Positions 25,519 through 37,206 are shown, counted from the first letter of the stretch. The stretch: 64,000 bases of DNA from Adenanthera pavonina (GCA_026686845.1 JAIVEN010000004.1:20492827-20556826), one strand, 5' to 3'. Numbers and translations: made by a program. Notes: a model not told the origin generated them from the letters alone.

Positions 25519-27443
25519 TTGGGCAAGGGATATTCGAGTACCCATGATTGGTATATACTATCTGAGAGCACATGTTATATGTATGTATAGTATTGTGCCA
25601 AGTTTAATCTCATGACTGGATGCTATGTGTAAAGATGTCTTGTGTGCCCTCTGAGTTGTTTTTGAGTTATGGATTGTAACATCCTAAAATTTTTTAATAT
25701 CATGAAAAGAATAAGTACTTGATAAAATCTGACATATAGCAATAAAGATAAAAAAGGGCAAGAAGGTCTTTTACCAGGTCAGGGAAGTAAAATATGAAAA
25801 TTACATTTTTGTCCCTAAGTAAAAGAATTTCTCACATTTTTGTCGCTGGGGAAAATTACTATAAATGACCCAAAAGAATGAAAATTCACATTTTTGTCTC
25901 GAGTTAGCGCTAGTTTCATAAATATTAAAAATTTATGTCAGAGTGAAGCTTATGACATACTGAACCCAATGGAATAATGCATTGGGTTTAACATAGTTAA
26001 TTAAGAAGAAATTAAATTACAGGATGCAATAAAATTTATATTGCAAAAGTAAAAGCACTGTGGGCCCAACAAAAAGCTAAAAAAGTGAAAGAAAAATTAT
26101 GTGGACCCCACACAAATGTTTTAGGACACATGATAGTCAAGAGAACACAAATATAAAATTATTTTAATCTTGTATCTATAAAGTAATTTAATACTACAAA
26201 AAGTAACTTTATCGATCCAGGTATAAAGTAACCGGTACAGAACATAACTGGACTAGAAAAATCGTATAGTATTTTGGGCAATACAATCCCTCCATATGGT
26301 CCCACATGTCAGCCCACATGTGATAAAATTGCCTTATTTAATTATTAATGAGAAAACTTAATGGTTAAGTTTTTTAAATAAAAAAGTAACTTAATCTAGC
26401 CATTAAGCATGTTTAAGTCTTGTCCTCCTTCACTTGCACGACATACACATTAGAAAGGAAAGAGAGGAGCTACTACAAAGCAGGAAAGAAGAAGAGAGCT
26501 TGTGGTAGAAAAAGAGAAGAAAAAATAGGTAAGTGTATCACTTGTGATTCTTATGCCTTCTAGCCTATTTTCCTAGTGGTTTGGGTTGGTTGGCATGAAA
26601 TTTTCTCTTCTCCCCTTGCTAATCTAGTTTCGGCCAAGGATGATTGTGGGAGGGAGAGTGTTTTTGTTCCATAAATTTAAGAGATAGCATAGGATTTTGC
26701 AAGAAAAGTAAGCTTAGGTATGTTTTGAAGCAACTTTTGAAAAACACCACTTGTTCTCTTCCATGTTCAAAATTTTGGTCAAACCATAGTGTAGGGAGAA
26801 GTTGGATTTTCATGGAATTAATGCCAAAAATGGTTTCCTTGGGTCCAAATTAGTAAAGAACAAGTATTAGATTCAAGAAAATTAAAGATAAAGTAAATAA
26901 AATTTTAAGGTTCTTTATGAAGTAACCCTTAGTTCTAGTTCATTTAGTTAGTGTTTGGTGATACACTAGGATTTGGAAAGGCTCAAGGAAGTCCTTGGAA
27001 GGATTGAAATCAAGAAGAAAGGCCTAAGGTTTCATAAAGGTAGCATGGTTACATTTTCTTACATTTTATTATATTGCTATATTTTGTTATGGATGATGAC
27101 TTGCCATATTGTTTTCAAGATGTTTGAGACTAGTTTTGGTTGTTTTTATGAGAGGGGTTTTGCTCTAAATGTCCATTTTTTAAGCCGTTATACTGCCAAA
27201 ATTTTTATGAACAATATGGCGAATTATGTCTTGATATGATTTTTATGAAGTTTGTGAGGTTTTATAGCATCCATAATATTGTAAATGTGTGAGATGTGAC
27301 TAGATGCTAGAATTTCCAAAATCTCATCACCCAAATACTAACATGATAGGTTCAAGTTATAATAGGAAATCCAAGGGAGGCAAAGAGTAAGGAGAAGGAT
27401 TTTGATGATTTAACTTTTGTTTGCTATTATACATTGTTTCTTT

Positions 27444-29306
27444 TGTTGAATCAAGAGTTTTGATGATTTTAAACCAACTCTCAAGAGCTTGGATTGAAGA
27501 TATCAAAGAAGAACAAAGCTGTTTTAAGTGAAGATTTACTGAGTATTTGCTGTTAGATCTCTTGTAGGATCTTTAGTTTTTGGTATAATTGGGTAAAAGA
27601 TTTTGATTTAAAGAAAAGATGTTTTCAAACTTTGATTTTGTGTTAAATCTTTTAATATTTGAAAAACACCTTTGAACAGACGAAGGTTGAGAGTTTAAAC
27701 TGAACTGTCAAGTTAGAAATTCGAATTTTGCCTTTGGAAATTCGAATTTCGAGCTAAAACTGAATAAGTCTGAAGAGACTGCTCTCTGTCAGACGAATTT
27801 TGGTTGTTCAAAATTCGAATTTTCATCAAGTCTGAAAAGAGGCCTTTTGTAACAGACGAACTTCACACTATCAAAATTCGAATTTCAAGTAAAATGAAGT
27901 TTGTGAAAATCAAAGAAATTCGTCTGAAACTATGATAAAGTGCATCTGAAATCAAAATGAAATTAAGTTTGATAAATGCTCTCTGACAGACGAATTTTGA
28001 AGTTCCAACATTCGAATTTTCATATAAGTCTGAAAGATGCTTCTTTACAACAGACGAACTTTGGGTTTTCAAAATTCGAATTTCAAACAAAACAAAACTT
28101 GAGAAAATTGAAGAAATTCATCTGAAACTATGTTAAAGTTCACCTGAGATCAAGAGTGATTTCAGTTTCAAAACTGCTCTCTGACAGACGAACTTTGAGC
28201 ATTGAAATTCGAATTTCAGAAGCTAAGTTCTTGAGTCTATTGAAATGAAAAATTGACAAACGAATGATAAGAACTTGCAACATTCGAATGATGAAATGAG
28301 TCTGAAAAGAGTTTCTCTGACAGACGAATTTCGCCTTTCCAAAATTCGAATTTCGAAGAAAGTTATCTACTGTGTCTCTTTAAACGTTCAATGAACAGAC
28401 GAATTTTAGGGATCCAAAATTCGAATTTCGAAGGCACTGTAGAAAATTGAAAACACTGTTCATACTTAACCGAAAACTTTCTTCTTGAAAATTCGTATGT
28501 CACATTGTGAAAATGTTTTGTAAGTTTCAAAATTCGAATTTCACTTCATGAACAGACGAACTTCGTGCTGTAACGTTGGAAGCTTTAATCTTCGGTTCCT
28601 TTGAAATTCGTCTGTTGGCCAACCAAAATTCAAATTTCAGTATGTCAGAAACATTAAATGCGGTTGGTAAACGGATAGTTTTTCAGAGTAACCGTTGAAT
28701 AACTTCTTCAACGGATAGATTTAGTCTCTAACGGATATTTGAGACCTAAATCTATAAATACAACATCATTTTGAAGTTGTGGGTAACAAAATCAAACTTG
28801 TATATATCGAATTTCTGCTGAATCTTTTTCTTAAAAAGCTTTTACCCTCTTAACTTCAAAACTTGTACTTAAACTTTCACATCCACTCTTTTACAAGAGA
28901 GTTACTTCATTGTAATCAATCTATTCTTCATCTGGAAGATAAGTTTACTTGTGAGGGATATTCACAAGGGGATTGGGAAGCACATAGTGAAAGTGCTTGA
29001 AGAGTTTGAGAGAGCTCAGAAACAGAGCAAACCCATGTACTGTGGCTTTAGCAAGAAGCCCACTGAAATTCTTGCTGTATAGTGGATAAATCTCAAGAGG
29101 TGTCTTGGGGACTGGATGTAGGTCAAGTGAATAGACCGAACCAGGATAAATCTCTGACTTCATTTCTCCTTATCTTTATTTTTCACCTTACTCTGTTTTA
29201 CGCATTGCTTTCATTATATTGTGATATCTTCACTTACTTCACTTTGTGCAGAAAAATTTCAAACTTCCCAATTCACCCCCCTCTTGGGAAGTCAGCCTTG
29301 CTAACA
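27444..29306 (+). repeat. 5' LTR of the SIRE element (1863 bp)
   Basis: It begins TGTTGAATCAAGAG and ends GCCTTGCTAACA. Bases 27670-28640 carry at least twelve copies of CAGACGAA or its complement TTCGTCTG, usually paired within 20-40 bases with AAATTCGAATTT-like palindromes. A TATA box lies at 28753. The region after it would form the start of the transcript leader. Confidence 0.96.
28753..28760 (+). promoter_or_regulatory. TATA box of the SIRE 5' LTR
   Basis: TATAAATA sits about 550 bases before the LTR end, after the palindrome-rich region. It is conserved in the 3' LTR at 39029-39036. Transcription would be expected to start some 30 bases downstream (inference). Confidence 0.65.
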
Positions 29307-29308
29307 AG

Positions 29309-29320
29309 TGGTATCAGAGC
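29309..29320 (+). other. Primer binding site (tRNA-iMet type) of the SIRE element
   Basis: TGGTATCAGAGC lies two bases inside the 5' LTR. Confidence 0.95.
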
Positions 29321-29361
29321 TCGGATTCCCATACAAAGGAACTCACAGTCCTGGAATTAAG

Positions 29362-31162
29362 ATGGCTGGCTTTGGAGAGAGTATACTCCCTGAAGGGAAC
29401 AATACTAACAGACCACCAGGCTTCAGTGGAGAGCATTATGGGTACTGGAAGATGAGAATGCAGATCTACCTCCAATAAATTGATCTTGACATCTGGTCAG
29501 TTATTGAAAAAGGGGATTTCGTTCCAATGGCTCTAACTGAAGGTGGAGGACACAAAGAGAAGCTGGAAGCAGAATGGAATGATGAGGACAGAAGGAGAGT
29601 CCTACTGAATTTCAAAGCAAAACACTGTTTAGTCAGCGCCCTGAATCAAGATGAATTCTACAGAGTCTCGCAATGCACCACTGCAAAAGGAATGTGGGAT
29701 ACTCTACAGATTGCTCATGAAGGAACATCTGGAGTTAGGGAGAACAGACTGAACACGTGCATTGGGGAGTATGAAAGCTTCAGAATGGCTGAAGGAGAAA
29801 CTATAAAGGAGCTACAAAAGAGATTCACCCTCATTGTGAATCAACTCAAAAGCCTGGGAAAGGAATACACTCAGTCTGAGAAAGTAAGAAAAATACTCAG
29901 AGCTCTCCCTCTGGAATGGCAGCCCAAGGTAACAGCTATAGAAGAAGCCAGAGGAGAATCTATGACTTCTGTCACAGCTCTCTTCGGCAGCCTTGAGGAA
30001 TATGAAGGAAAAATCAAAGCGCTCAAGGAAGCTGGCCTAGACAGAAAGAAGAAAGGCCTTGCCCTCAAAGCTGCTGATGAAAAGGAAGAAGAATCTGATG
30101 AAGGAGATGATCTGGATGAAGAAACCCTGGCAATGATGGTTAGAAAATTCGGAAGATTCTACAGCAAGAAGAAGAACAAGAGATTCTTCAAGAAAGGAGC
30201 AGCTGGAGAAAGCAAGAAAGAGACAAAAGAACCTGTGACTTGCTATGAATGCAAGAAGCAGGGACACATAAAGTGGGACTGCCCCCAATTCCTCAAGAAA
30301 CAAGAAAAGGAAAAGAAAGCTGCTGCTAAAGGGAAAGAAGAAGAAGGCCTACATCTCATCTATATGGGGCAACAGCTCAGATGAGGAAGAAGAAGATGAG
30401 GATGAGATTGCCAACATTTGTCTGATGGCACTTGCTTCTGAAGAAGCCACACTCTCACACAGCAGTGATCAGGAAGAAGAGGTATATGAATCTGAACCTT
30501 CCTATTCTGAATTACTAGATGCATTTCATGAGCTTCATGATGAATTTATTAAAGTTGCTAAAGAACTAAAACTAGCAAAGAAAAAGATAATTAAGCTGGA
30601 GTCTCAAAGCATAGTTTCTGAAATTGCCTCTTTACCTCCTACTGAATCTGTTTGCTGCACCTCATGCACTGAACTTAAGCAAACTAATGATTATCTAGTT
30701 AAAAGCATGTCTAGACTCACTAGAGGTAAAGATATGTTATTTGCCTTGATGGGGAGCCAAAGAATATCACAAGTAAAAGCTGGTCTTGGCTATGATCCAT
30801 GTGCTGTCAAGGAAAAGATCAGGAAGAAAAATCAGAACATGTATATGAGACATTTTGTGCATGCTAACAATAATAAAAAGAAAAATGATGCATCACCTCA
30901 CATTGAAACATATGATCAACCAAGGCATGCTAAACAGAAGTATTATCTGCATTGTTTTCTTCCTACCACTCAATCTAGCAGTCCATTCATTACCTGTCAT
31001 TTCTGTAACAAAAAGGGACATATTTCCAGTTCTTGTGTATTGAAGAAAAATGGATTAGGCAGGAAAACTGAATGGGTTCCCAAAGTTGCCTCTGCATCTA
31101 GGGAATTACTTACTGACCGAAAAGGACCCAAGCAAATTTGGGTACCTAAAAGGAAAACATAA
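29362..31162 (+). pseudogene. SIRE gag polyprotein, broken by one stop and one frameshift
   Basis: Gag forms the particle and binds RNA. The likely start is ATG 29362, giving NRPPGFSGEHYGYWKMRMQI, the usual gag opening of this lineage. TAA at 29476-29478 falls where Ser is usual (YLQ-stop-IDLDIW). From 29479 the frame is open to 30384 and includes the gag core (WDTLQIAHEGT, LKSLGKEYTQSEKVRKILRALP) and a CCHC knuckle, CYECKKQGHIKWDC. Near 30326-30346 a one-base shift moves the rest into another frame, open through 31162. That part starts with an acidic run and NICLMALASEE, has a second knuckle (CHFCNKKGHISSSC), and ends at KGPKQIWVPK. Given the near-identical LTRs, both lesions are recent. Confidence 0.9.
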
Positions 31163-34100
31163 ACTTTGTTTTGCAGGTCTGTCTCAAAGCTAAGAAAAGC
31201 AACAAATGGTATATAGACAGTGCCTGCTCAAGTCACATGACTGGTGATAAGGAGAAGTTCATCACCCTTAGAGACAAGAAAGGAGGAAAGGTGACCTTTG
31301 GAGGTAACCAATATGGCAAAATCATTGGTATTGGAATTGTGGGCAAAAATCCAGAAACATCCATTGAAGAGGTGCTGTTTGTGATTGGCCTCAACCACAA
31401 CTTACTAAGCGTGAGTCAGACCTGTGACAAAGGAAACTGGGTGCTGTTTGACTCAAAGTTTTGCCTGGTCATCAAAAAAAGTGATCACAAAGTAATCCTC
31501 AAAGCTCAAAGGGAAGGTAACTGTTATACTATTGACCTTGATGAACTTCCTCCCATGGACTCTGTATGTTTAATTAGTCAGAATAATGACAGTTGGCTAT
31601 GGCATAGGAGATTAGCTCATGTCAACATGAATCAATTGTCTAAACTGATTAAAAATGAGCTAGTAACTGGTCTTCCTAAAACATCTTTTGAAAAGGATAA
31701 AGAATGTGATGCATGCCTAAGAGGAAAACAAACCAAAGCATCCTTCAAATCTAAAAATGTAATCACAACAACAAGACCACTTGAATTGCTGCATATGGAC
31801 TTAATTGGACCATCTAGAGTGAAAAGTCTTGGTGGTAATCTGTATGTGCTTGTAATTGTAGATGATTACTCTAGATTCACTTGGACATTGTTTCTTTCCT
31901 CTAAAAGTGATACCTTTGATGCATTTGTAACCTTAGCTAAGAAAGTGCAAAATGAGAAAGGTATTTCTATTGTGTCTATCAGGTCAGACCATGGAGGAGA
32001 ATTTGAAAATGCATACTTTCTGGAGTACTGCAATGAGCATAGGATTGACCACAACTTCTCAGCACCAAGAACTCCTCAACAAAATGGAGTGGTGGAAAGG
32101 AAGAACAGAACCATTGGAGAGGTGGCAAGAGCTATGCTGAATGAGAAGGAACTCTCTCAAGTGTTCTGGGCTGATGCAGTGAATACAGCAAGTTACATCA
32201 TAAACAGAGCCTACATCAGACCAATCCTTGGGAAAACTCCTTATGAGCTGTACAAAGGAAGAAAGCCAAATTTGTCACACCTCCATGTGTTCGGGTGCAA
32301 ATGCTTCATTCACAACAATGGGAAAGAAAATCTGGGTAAGTTTGATGCCAAATCCGATGAAGGTATATTTTTGGGCTATTCAAGTAGGAGTAAGGCTTAT
32401 AGAGTTTATAATAAAAGATCAAACATAGTAGAAGAATCAGTGTATGTGGTTTTCATTGAAAATGAAGCTGTGTCAAAACATGAGGATAATCTAACTATCA
32501 ATTTTGAAAAACTGGGAATTTCTGACAAAAGTAAAATTGAACCTCCAAAGATATCTGAATCTATTGACATAGAGGAAGATGTCCAGGAGCAAGAGTCTAA
32601 TGAAGAAAATAATGAAGAAACAACTCAAGAACTCCCTAGAGCTTGGAGATATCAAAGGAATCACCCTGTTGATCAAGTAATAGGGAATGCTCAAGAGAAA
32701 GTCAAAACCAGAAAACAGTTAAGGGATCAAATGCTCAACTGCGCTTTCATTTCTCAAATTGAACCTAAATGTGCTGAGGAAGCCTTAACTGATGATTACT
32801 GGATTTTAGTTATGCAAGATGAACTAAATCAGTTTGAAAGAAATCATGTTTGGGATTTAGTGCCTAGGCCCAAAAATCATCCTGTTATTGGTACCAAATG
32901 GGTTTTCAGAAATAAACTGGATGAATCTGGAACAATAATCAGAAATAAGGCTAGACTGGTTGCTAAAGGGTATAATCAGGAAGAAGGTATTGATTTTGAA
33001 GAAACCTTTGCACCAGTAGCTAGACTAGAGGCTATAAGAATACTGCTAGCATATGCATGCATGAAAAATATTTTACTATATCAAATGGATGTAAAGAGTG
33101 CCTTTTTAAATGGATATATCATGGAAGAAGTTTATGTAGATCAACCTCCTGGTTTTGAAGATTCTACAAAACCAAACCATGTTTATAAACTGAAGAAGGC
33201 TCTTTATGGTTTAAAACAAGCCCCTAGAGCATGGTATGAGAGGTTGAGCAATTTTCTAACTGAAAAAGGGTTTAATAGAGGCAAAGTTGACACAACTTTA
33301 TTCACTAAGAAAGAAAATAAAGATTTACTGATTGTTCAAATCTATGTTGATGATATTATTTTCGGTGCTACTAATGAAACTCTTTGCAAGAAATTTTCTG
33401 AGTTAATGCAGGGAGAATTCGAGATGTCCATGATGGGTGAACTTAACTTCTTCCTCGGACTGCAAATCAGACAGCTTGATGATGGTATCTTTCTCAGTCA
33501 ATCTAAGTATCTAAAGGAGCTGCTAAAGAAGTTTGGGATGGAGAATGCCAAGCCAATGGGAACACCTATGGCTACTGCAACCAAACTAGACATGGATGAG
33601 AATGGGAAGATGTTTGACATTACTCAGTACAGGAGAATGATTGGATCTCTGCTGTACTTAACTGCCAGCAGACCTGACATTATGTTCAGTGTCTGCATGT
33701 GTGCAAGGTTCCAATCATGCCCAAAAGAATCCCATGCAACAGCTGTGAAAAGAATTTTTAGATATCTTATTGGAACATCACAAATGGGTCTTTGGTATCC
33801 AAAAGGCAATGGAGAAGACCTCAAAGGATACACGGATGCTGATTTTGCAGGATCTAAAACTGACAGAAAAAGCACAAGTGGAACCTGTCAGTTCCTTGGA
33901 GGATCCCTAGTTTCATGGTTCAGCAAAAAGCAAAACAGTGTAGCCTTATCTACTGCAGAAGCTGAGTATGTTGCAGCTGGAAGCTGTTGTGCCCAAGTCA
34001 TCTGGATGAAACAGCAGCTTGAAGATCTTGAGATCAAAATAAGAGAGATACCAATCATGTGTGACAACCAAAGTGCTATAAATATCACCAAGAATCCTAT

Positions 34101-34293
34101 CATGCACTCAAGAACAAAGCATATTGAAGTCAGGCATCACTTCATAAGAGATCATGTTCTGAAAGGAGAAGTCAGATTGGAGTACATCCCAACAGAGGAT
34201 CAAGTTGCTGATATACTCACAAAACCTCTGCCAGAAGACAAACTTTGTAAAATAAGGAGAGAATTGGGAATGGTAAACCCCAATGAACTGTAA
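31150..34293 (+). CDS. SIRE pol polyprotein (protease, integrase, reverse transcriptase, RNase H), intact
   Basis: The frame is open from 31150 to TAA 34291-34293, overlapping the end of gag by 13 bases in another frame. It has no ATG at its start, as expected for a part expressed from the gag-pol RNA. In order: protease with WYIDSACSSHMTGD (DSA in place of the more usual DSG); GAG-pre-integrase with HRRLAHVN and CDACLRGKQ; integrase with HMDLIGP, RSDHGGEFEN and RTPQQNGVVERKNRT, keeping the D, D and E residues; reverse transcriptase with KARLVAKGYNQ, QMDVKSAFLNG, LKQAPRAWY and the YVDD active site; RNase H with GYTDADFAGS, STAEAEYVA, CDNQSAI and the final TEDQVADILTKPLP. About 1040 codons with no stop, so it could still encode active enzymes. 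Confidence 0.96.
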   Translation, partial: KENINFVLQVCLKAKKSNKWYIDSACSSHMTGDKEKFITLRDKKGGKVTFGGNQYGKIIGIGIVGKNPETSIEEVLFVIGLNHNLLSVSQTCDKGNWVLFDSKFCLVIKKSDHKVILKAQREGNCYTIDLDELPPMDSVCLISQNNDSWLWHRRLAHVNMNQLSKLIKNELVTGLPKTSFEKDKECDACLRGKQTKASFKSKNVITTTRPLELLHMDLIGPSRVKSLGGNLYVLVIVDDYSRFTWTLFLSSKSDTFDAFVTLAKKVQNEKGISIVSIRSDHGGEFENAYFLEYCNEHRIDHNFSAPRTPQQNGVVERKNRTIGEVARAMLNEKELSQVFWADAVNTASYIINRAYIRPILGKTPYELYKGRKPNLSHLHVFGCKCFIHNNGKENLGKFDAKSDEGIFLGYSSRSKAYRVYNKRSNIVEESVYVVFIENEAVSKHEDNLTINFEKLGISDKSKIEPPKISESIDIEEDVQEQESNEENNEETTQELPRAWRYQRNHPVDQVIGNAQEKVKTRKQLRDQMLNCAFISQIEPKCAEEALTDDYWILVMQDELNQFERNHVWDLVPRPKNHPVIGTKWVFRNKLDESGTIIRNKARLVAKGYNQEEGIDFEETFAPVARLEAIRILLAYACMKNILLYQMDVKSAFLNGYIMEEVYVDQPPGFEDSTKPNHVYKLKKALYGLKQAPRAWYERLSNFLTEKGFNRGKVDTTLFTKKENKDLLIVQIYVDDIIFGATNETLCKKFSELMQGEFEMSMMGELNFFLGLQIRQLDDGIFLSQSKYLKELLKKFGMENAKPMGTPMATATKLDMDENGKMFDITQYRRMIGSLLYLTASRPDIMFSVCMCARFQSCPKESHATAVKRIFRYLIGTSQMGLWYPKGNGEDLKGYTDADFAGSKTDRKSTSGTCQFLGGSLVSWFSKKQNSVALSTAEAEYVAAGSCCAQVIWMKQQLEDLEIKIREIPIMCDNQSAINITKNPIMHSRTKHIEVRHHFIRDHVLKGEVRLEYIPTEDQVADILTKPLPEDKLCKIRRELGMVNPNEL

Positions 34294-35289
34294 GATATTT
34301 TCATGCAATTCTGTCTTTAAAATTTTCAATATAAGAATCAATTCTAACTTGAGCTTCGGAGTATGTTTAATCTAAGGTGCAGGTGCTCCTTGTGAAAATC
34401 AATGGCAATAAACTTGAAGATTGGAGCACGTCAGAATGGAACAACCAGAAAATGGAATAAAAGATGTAAATCCTAAGTTTTGGATCCATTCTGTAAGTTT
34501 TTAAAGATGAAATTCGCATTTTAATGTATGTTAGACATATTTTGCTTCATAAAATGTGCTTCTGACATGGTCAATATGGTCAACATTCAAATTTTAGTTC
34601 ACTAACAGACGAACTTCGGCCTGTTATGCCCTGGAACAGTTCTCTGTAATGCCTCAAAATTCGTCTGTTGAAACTTGAAAGTTCGAATTTTCAAAGTCAG
34701 AAACTTCAATATTATGTTTGTCCATCACTGCTACACAAATTATTACCTCCTAACATACGAATGTTGGACAATCTTTACATAGTAAGAAAATTTGAATTTT
34801 CAGTTCAAAATTCGTCTGATGAATCATGACCTACATGCTGAATTGTTAAAAGATACAGCTCAGCCTGTTTAAATCGTCTGAATGATTGATAGTTTGATTG
34901 TTAACTGCCTTTTTCTATTCAACATTCGAACTTTGGTGGAACAAAATTCGTCTGTTGTCCTTGTATTGCTTGTTTCAAGCCACTGTCAGATGAACTTTCA
35001 AGATGAAAATTCGTCTGTCAGTAAGCTGTGCTAAACGGTTTAACTTGTAACTGCCCGAAGTTCGAATTTTGGCCCCTCAAAATTCGTCTGTCAGACGGTT
35101 ACACACGTTAAATGCTACGGTTTTCCTCAGAACAGACGCAGCCCTATCTGTAACCTCTCTGAATCCGTTCTGATTCTTTCTTTAATTCTCTTAACTCCTG
35201 TGCAAAAACCGTCATTCTTCACCATTTAAACTTCCATTCGCATCCTATAAACCCTTTCTTGACGTCATTCCACTTCATTCCACTGAAAA
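34294..35289 (+). repeat. SIRE pol-to-env spacer with palindromic modules
   Basis: No coding frame is present. From about 34560 to 35100 the same motifs as in the LTR recur: CAGACGAACTTC (34604), AAAATTCGTCTG (34663, 34808, 34954, 35079) and TTCGAATTTT (34682). Here the TTCGTCTG orientation prevails. A CT-rich leader precedes the env-like ATG. Confidence 0.8.
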
Positions 35290-37206
35290 ATGGCGAGAGT
35301 AAAGATCCCTGGAGCAGGACAAGCTGGGACTCGGCCAAAAAGAACGGTTAAATCCCAATATGCTACAAAAGAAGGAGAAAAATCCAAGAGAAAGGCCGAA
35401 CCCAGTAAAGCTACCCCTTCTAAATGCCAGAAATCATCATCCAAGGCAGATTCTCATAAAACTGGGCCTTCCTCTTCAAAAACTGCAATTCCTTCGGGTG
35501 ATACTACTGCTGTGGCTTCCTCCTCTTCTACACAATCTGGAGAATTTGAGCTTACCACATTACCACTTTGGAGCACTCCTGAGATTCAAGAAGAGTTTTC
35601 TGCCAAGTTTTCCAGTAAAAAGGTAATCAAGTCTCACTGTGTAAATTTGGAGCAATTTTTGGTATCCAACAACTTTGATGCTGCACTATGGTTGATAAGA
35701 TACAAAAACCTGTTGGAAATTGCTGAAAAATATGATGATGAAGTAGTGAAGACTTGGTATGCCTCTCTTCAATATAACAGCAAGAAAAGGAAATGGGAGG
35801 TCACTTTGAGATCAAGGACCATCTGGCTTGCTGATGAAACAATCAATGAAGTGCTGGAAATCCCAGGACAAGATGGGGTGAAAATTGACATTACAGCCTC
35901 TGGATACATGGATGAGGCAAGCACAGAGGATGAAGAAGGTGGATCCTTTCTGAACTATAAAGAGAGCACCATCTTGGACACCTTGTTCAGGAGAAGGGAT
36001 AACAGGCCAACAATAAATCTGCTGAAGCCCACAGACCTAAGTGTACAAGTCAGGATCCTGCACTATATAGTGTCCAGGATCATATTCAACAAGGGTGGCA
36101 GCTTCAATTTGATAACAAGGGCAGAGGCTCATGTGATGACTGCTATCATTCGTGGGAAGCTAATCAACATGGGTCATATCATCCTCCAGAGAATGATAAA
36201 GGCAAGGGATCAGAGGAAGGATTCCACACTCCCCTATGCTGCAATTATTTCAAGAATCCCGCAGCATGCTAGGATTCAACACATTGAAAAGGGGAAAGGG
36301 AAACTCACTGAGGCATTCAAAGAAGAGGAACTGCAAAGGATGGGTATTGAACGAGATGAAGGCAGATGGGTTGGAAAGGGAGCAGGGAAATCTGAAGATC
36401 TGTTCTTTGCTGCTGATGCCTCCCTCCAACAAGAAGGCACCTCTGAGGCCCCTGGCAAATCAGTACCTCAGCCTTCTCAGCTAATCCCATCTCCCTCCAG
36501 GCCCACTCAACCTCCTTCCACTCCCTCCTCACGGGCCAAACCAACAAAGGTCACTGAGCTGTTTGACAGTCTGTCAACACTCATTCTCAGCATAAGAGAT
36601 GAGCAAAATGCCAAATTTGCTCATCTACAAGATCAGATCCATCAGTTGGCTGTGAACATGAAGGTGGTGGCTGATGCGTATGAAGAAATAAGGAATACTA
36701 TTCCTACCACTTCAGCTCCACCTCAGCCTGGTGTCCCTGAGCCTACTCTATCTCCAACTCCTGAGCCTCCAAGCCCCTTCGAGATTGCCTCCTCTGACCA
36801 TGATGATAATGTAGATGGTGCTGGTGCTATGAGAACACCAAGTCCTGGTCCACCCTTGGACTATGGATTGGAAGAAGAAGAAGGACTTCAGCAGACAAGT
36901 CCTCATGAGCCCATGCAAGAAGTTGCTCAGGAATCAATTCTGTCAACTCAAGAATCTGAGCAAGTTGAAAAACTGGTGGCAGTAATTTCAAGCTCCTCTA
37001 TGCAAGAAGTTGTGAGCACTGAAGAAAGGAGCCTTGTACCTGTTGTTGACTTTGTTGCCATTGCTCACAATGCTTTACTGGAAGCTCAGAGGAAAAGACT
37101 GGAAGAAATGTTTCCTCCTGCTAAACCAGCTTCCTCTTCTCTAGCTGCCTATGGTCTTACGGAGGAACAAAGGGCTCAACTAGCTCTTACCAGACAGGCA
37201 ATGTAG
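35290..37206 (+). CDS. SIRE env-like protein (third ORF), ended early by TAG
   Basis: This is a 638-residue ORF with its own ATG, beginning MARVKIPGAG, in the position of the env-like ORF of Sireviruses; the role of that protein is not established. The N-terminus is Lys/Ser-rich (about residues 10-85). A plant-transposon-type globular region follows (about 95-360, with KSHCVNLEQFL, FDAALWLIRYKNLLEIA, WYASLQYNSKKRKWEVTLRS and TIWLADETINEVLEIPG), then Pro/Ser-rich low-complexity sequence, a coiled-coil-like stretch (about 425-475) and an acidic region. TAG at 37204-37206 ends it, but the same frame stays open to 37536, so the ancestral protein was probably about 110 residues longer. Confidence 0.88.
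   Translation: MARVKIPGAGQAGTRPKRTVKSQYATKEGEKSKRKAEPSKATPSKCQKSSSKADSHKTGPSSSKTAIPSGDTTAVASSSSTQSGEFELTTLPLWSTPEIQEEFSAKFSSKKVIKSHCVNLEQFLVSNNFDAALWLIRYKNLLEIAEKYDDEVVKTWYASLQYNSKKRKWEVTLRSRTIWLADETINEVLEIPGQDGVKIDITASGYMDEASTEDEEGGSFLNYKESTILDTLFRRRDNRPTINLLKPTDLSVQVRILHYIVSRIIFNKGGSFNLITRAEAHVMTAIIRGKLINMGHIILQRMIKARDQRKDSTLPYAAIISRIPQHARIQHIEKGKGKLTEAFKEEELQRMGIERDEGRWVGKGAGKSEDLFFAADASLQQEGTSEAPGKSVPQPSQLIPSPSRPTQPPSTPSSRAKPTKVTELFDSLSTLILSIRDEQNAKFAHLQDQIHQLAVNMKVVADAYEEIRNTIPTTSAPPQPGVPEPTLSPTPEPPSPFEIASSDHDDNVDGAGAMRTPSPGPPLDYGLEEEEGLQQTSPHEPMQEVAQESILSTQESEQVEKLVAVISSSSMQEVVSTEERSLVPVVDFVAIAHNALLEAQRKRLEEMFPPAKPASSSLAAYGLTEEQRAQLALTRQAM

Noticed and set aside
27670..28640. Regularly spaced short repeats in the LTR considered as a CRISPR array
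   Set aside because: Repeats are only about 8-12 bp, vary in orientation and spacing, and sit inside a eukaryotic LTR that is duplicated at 37720-39583.
29871..30303. Antisense ORFs over gag, and similar antisense ORFs over pol and the env-like ORF
   Set aside because: They are shadows of the sense coding sequence and have no domain or start context.
31161..31178. TTTTGCAG as a true splice acceptor for pol
   Set aside because: A short pyrimidine run with AG is common by chance and no donor could be identified; kept only as a question in the gag-pol finding.
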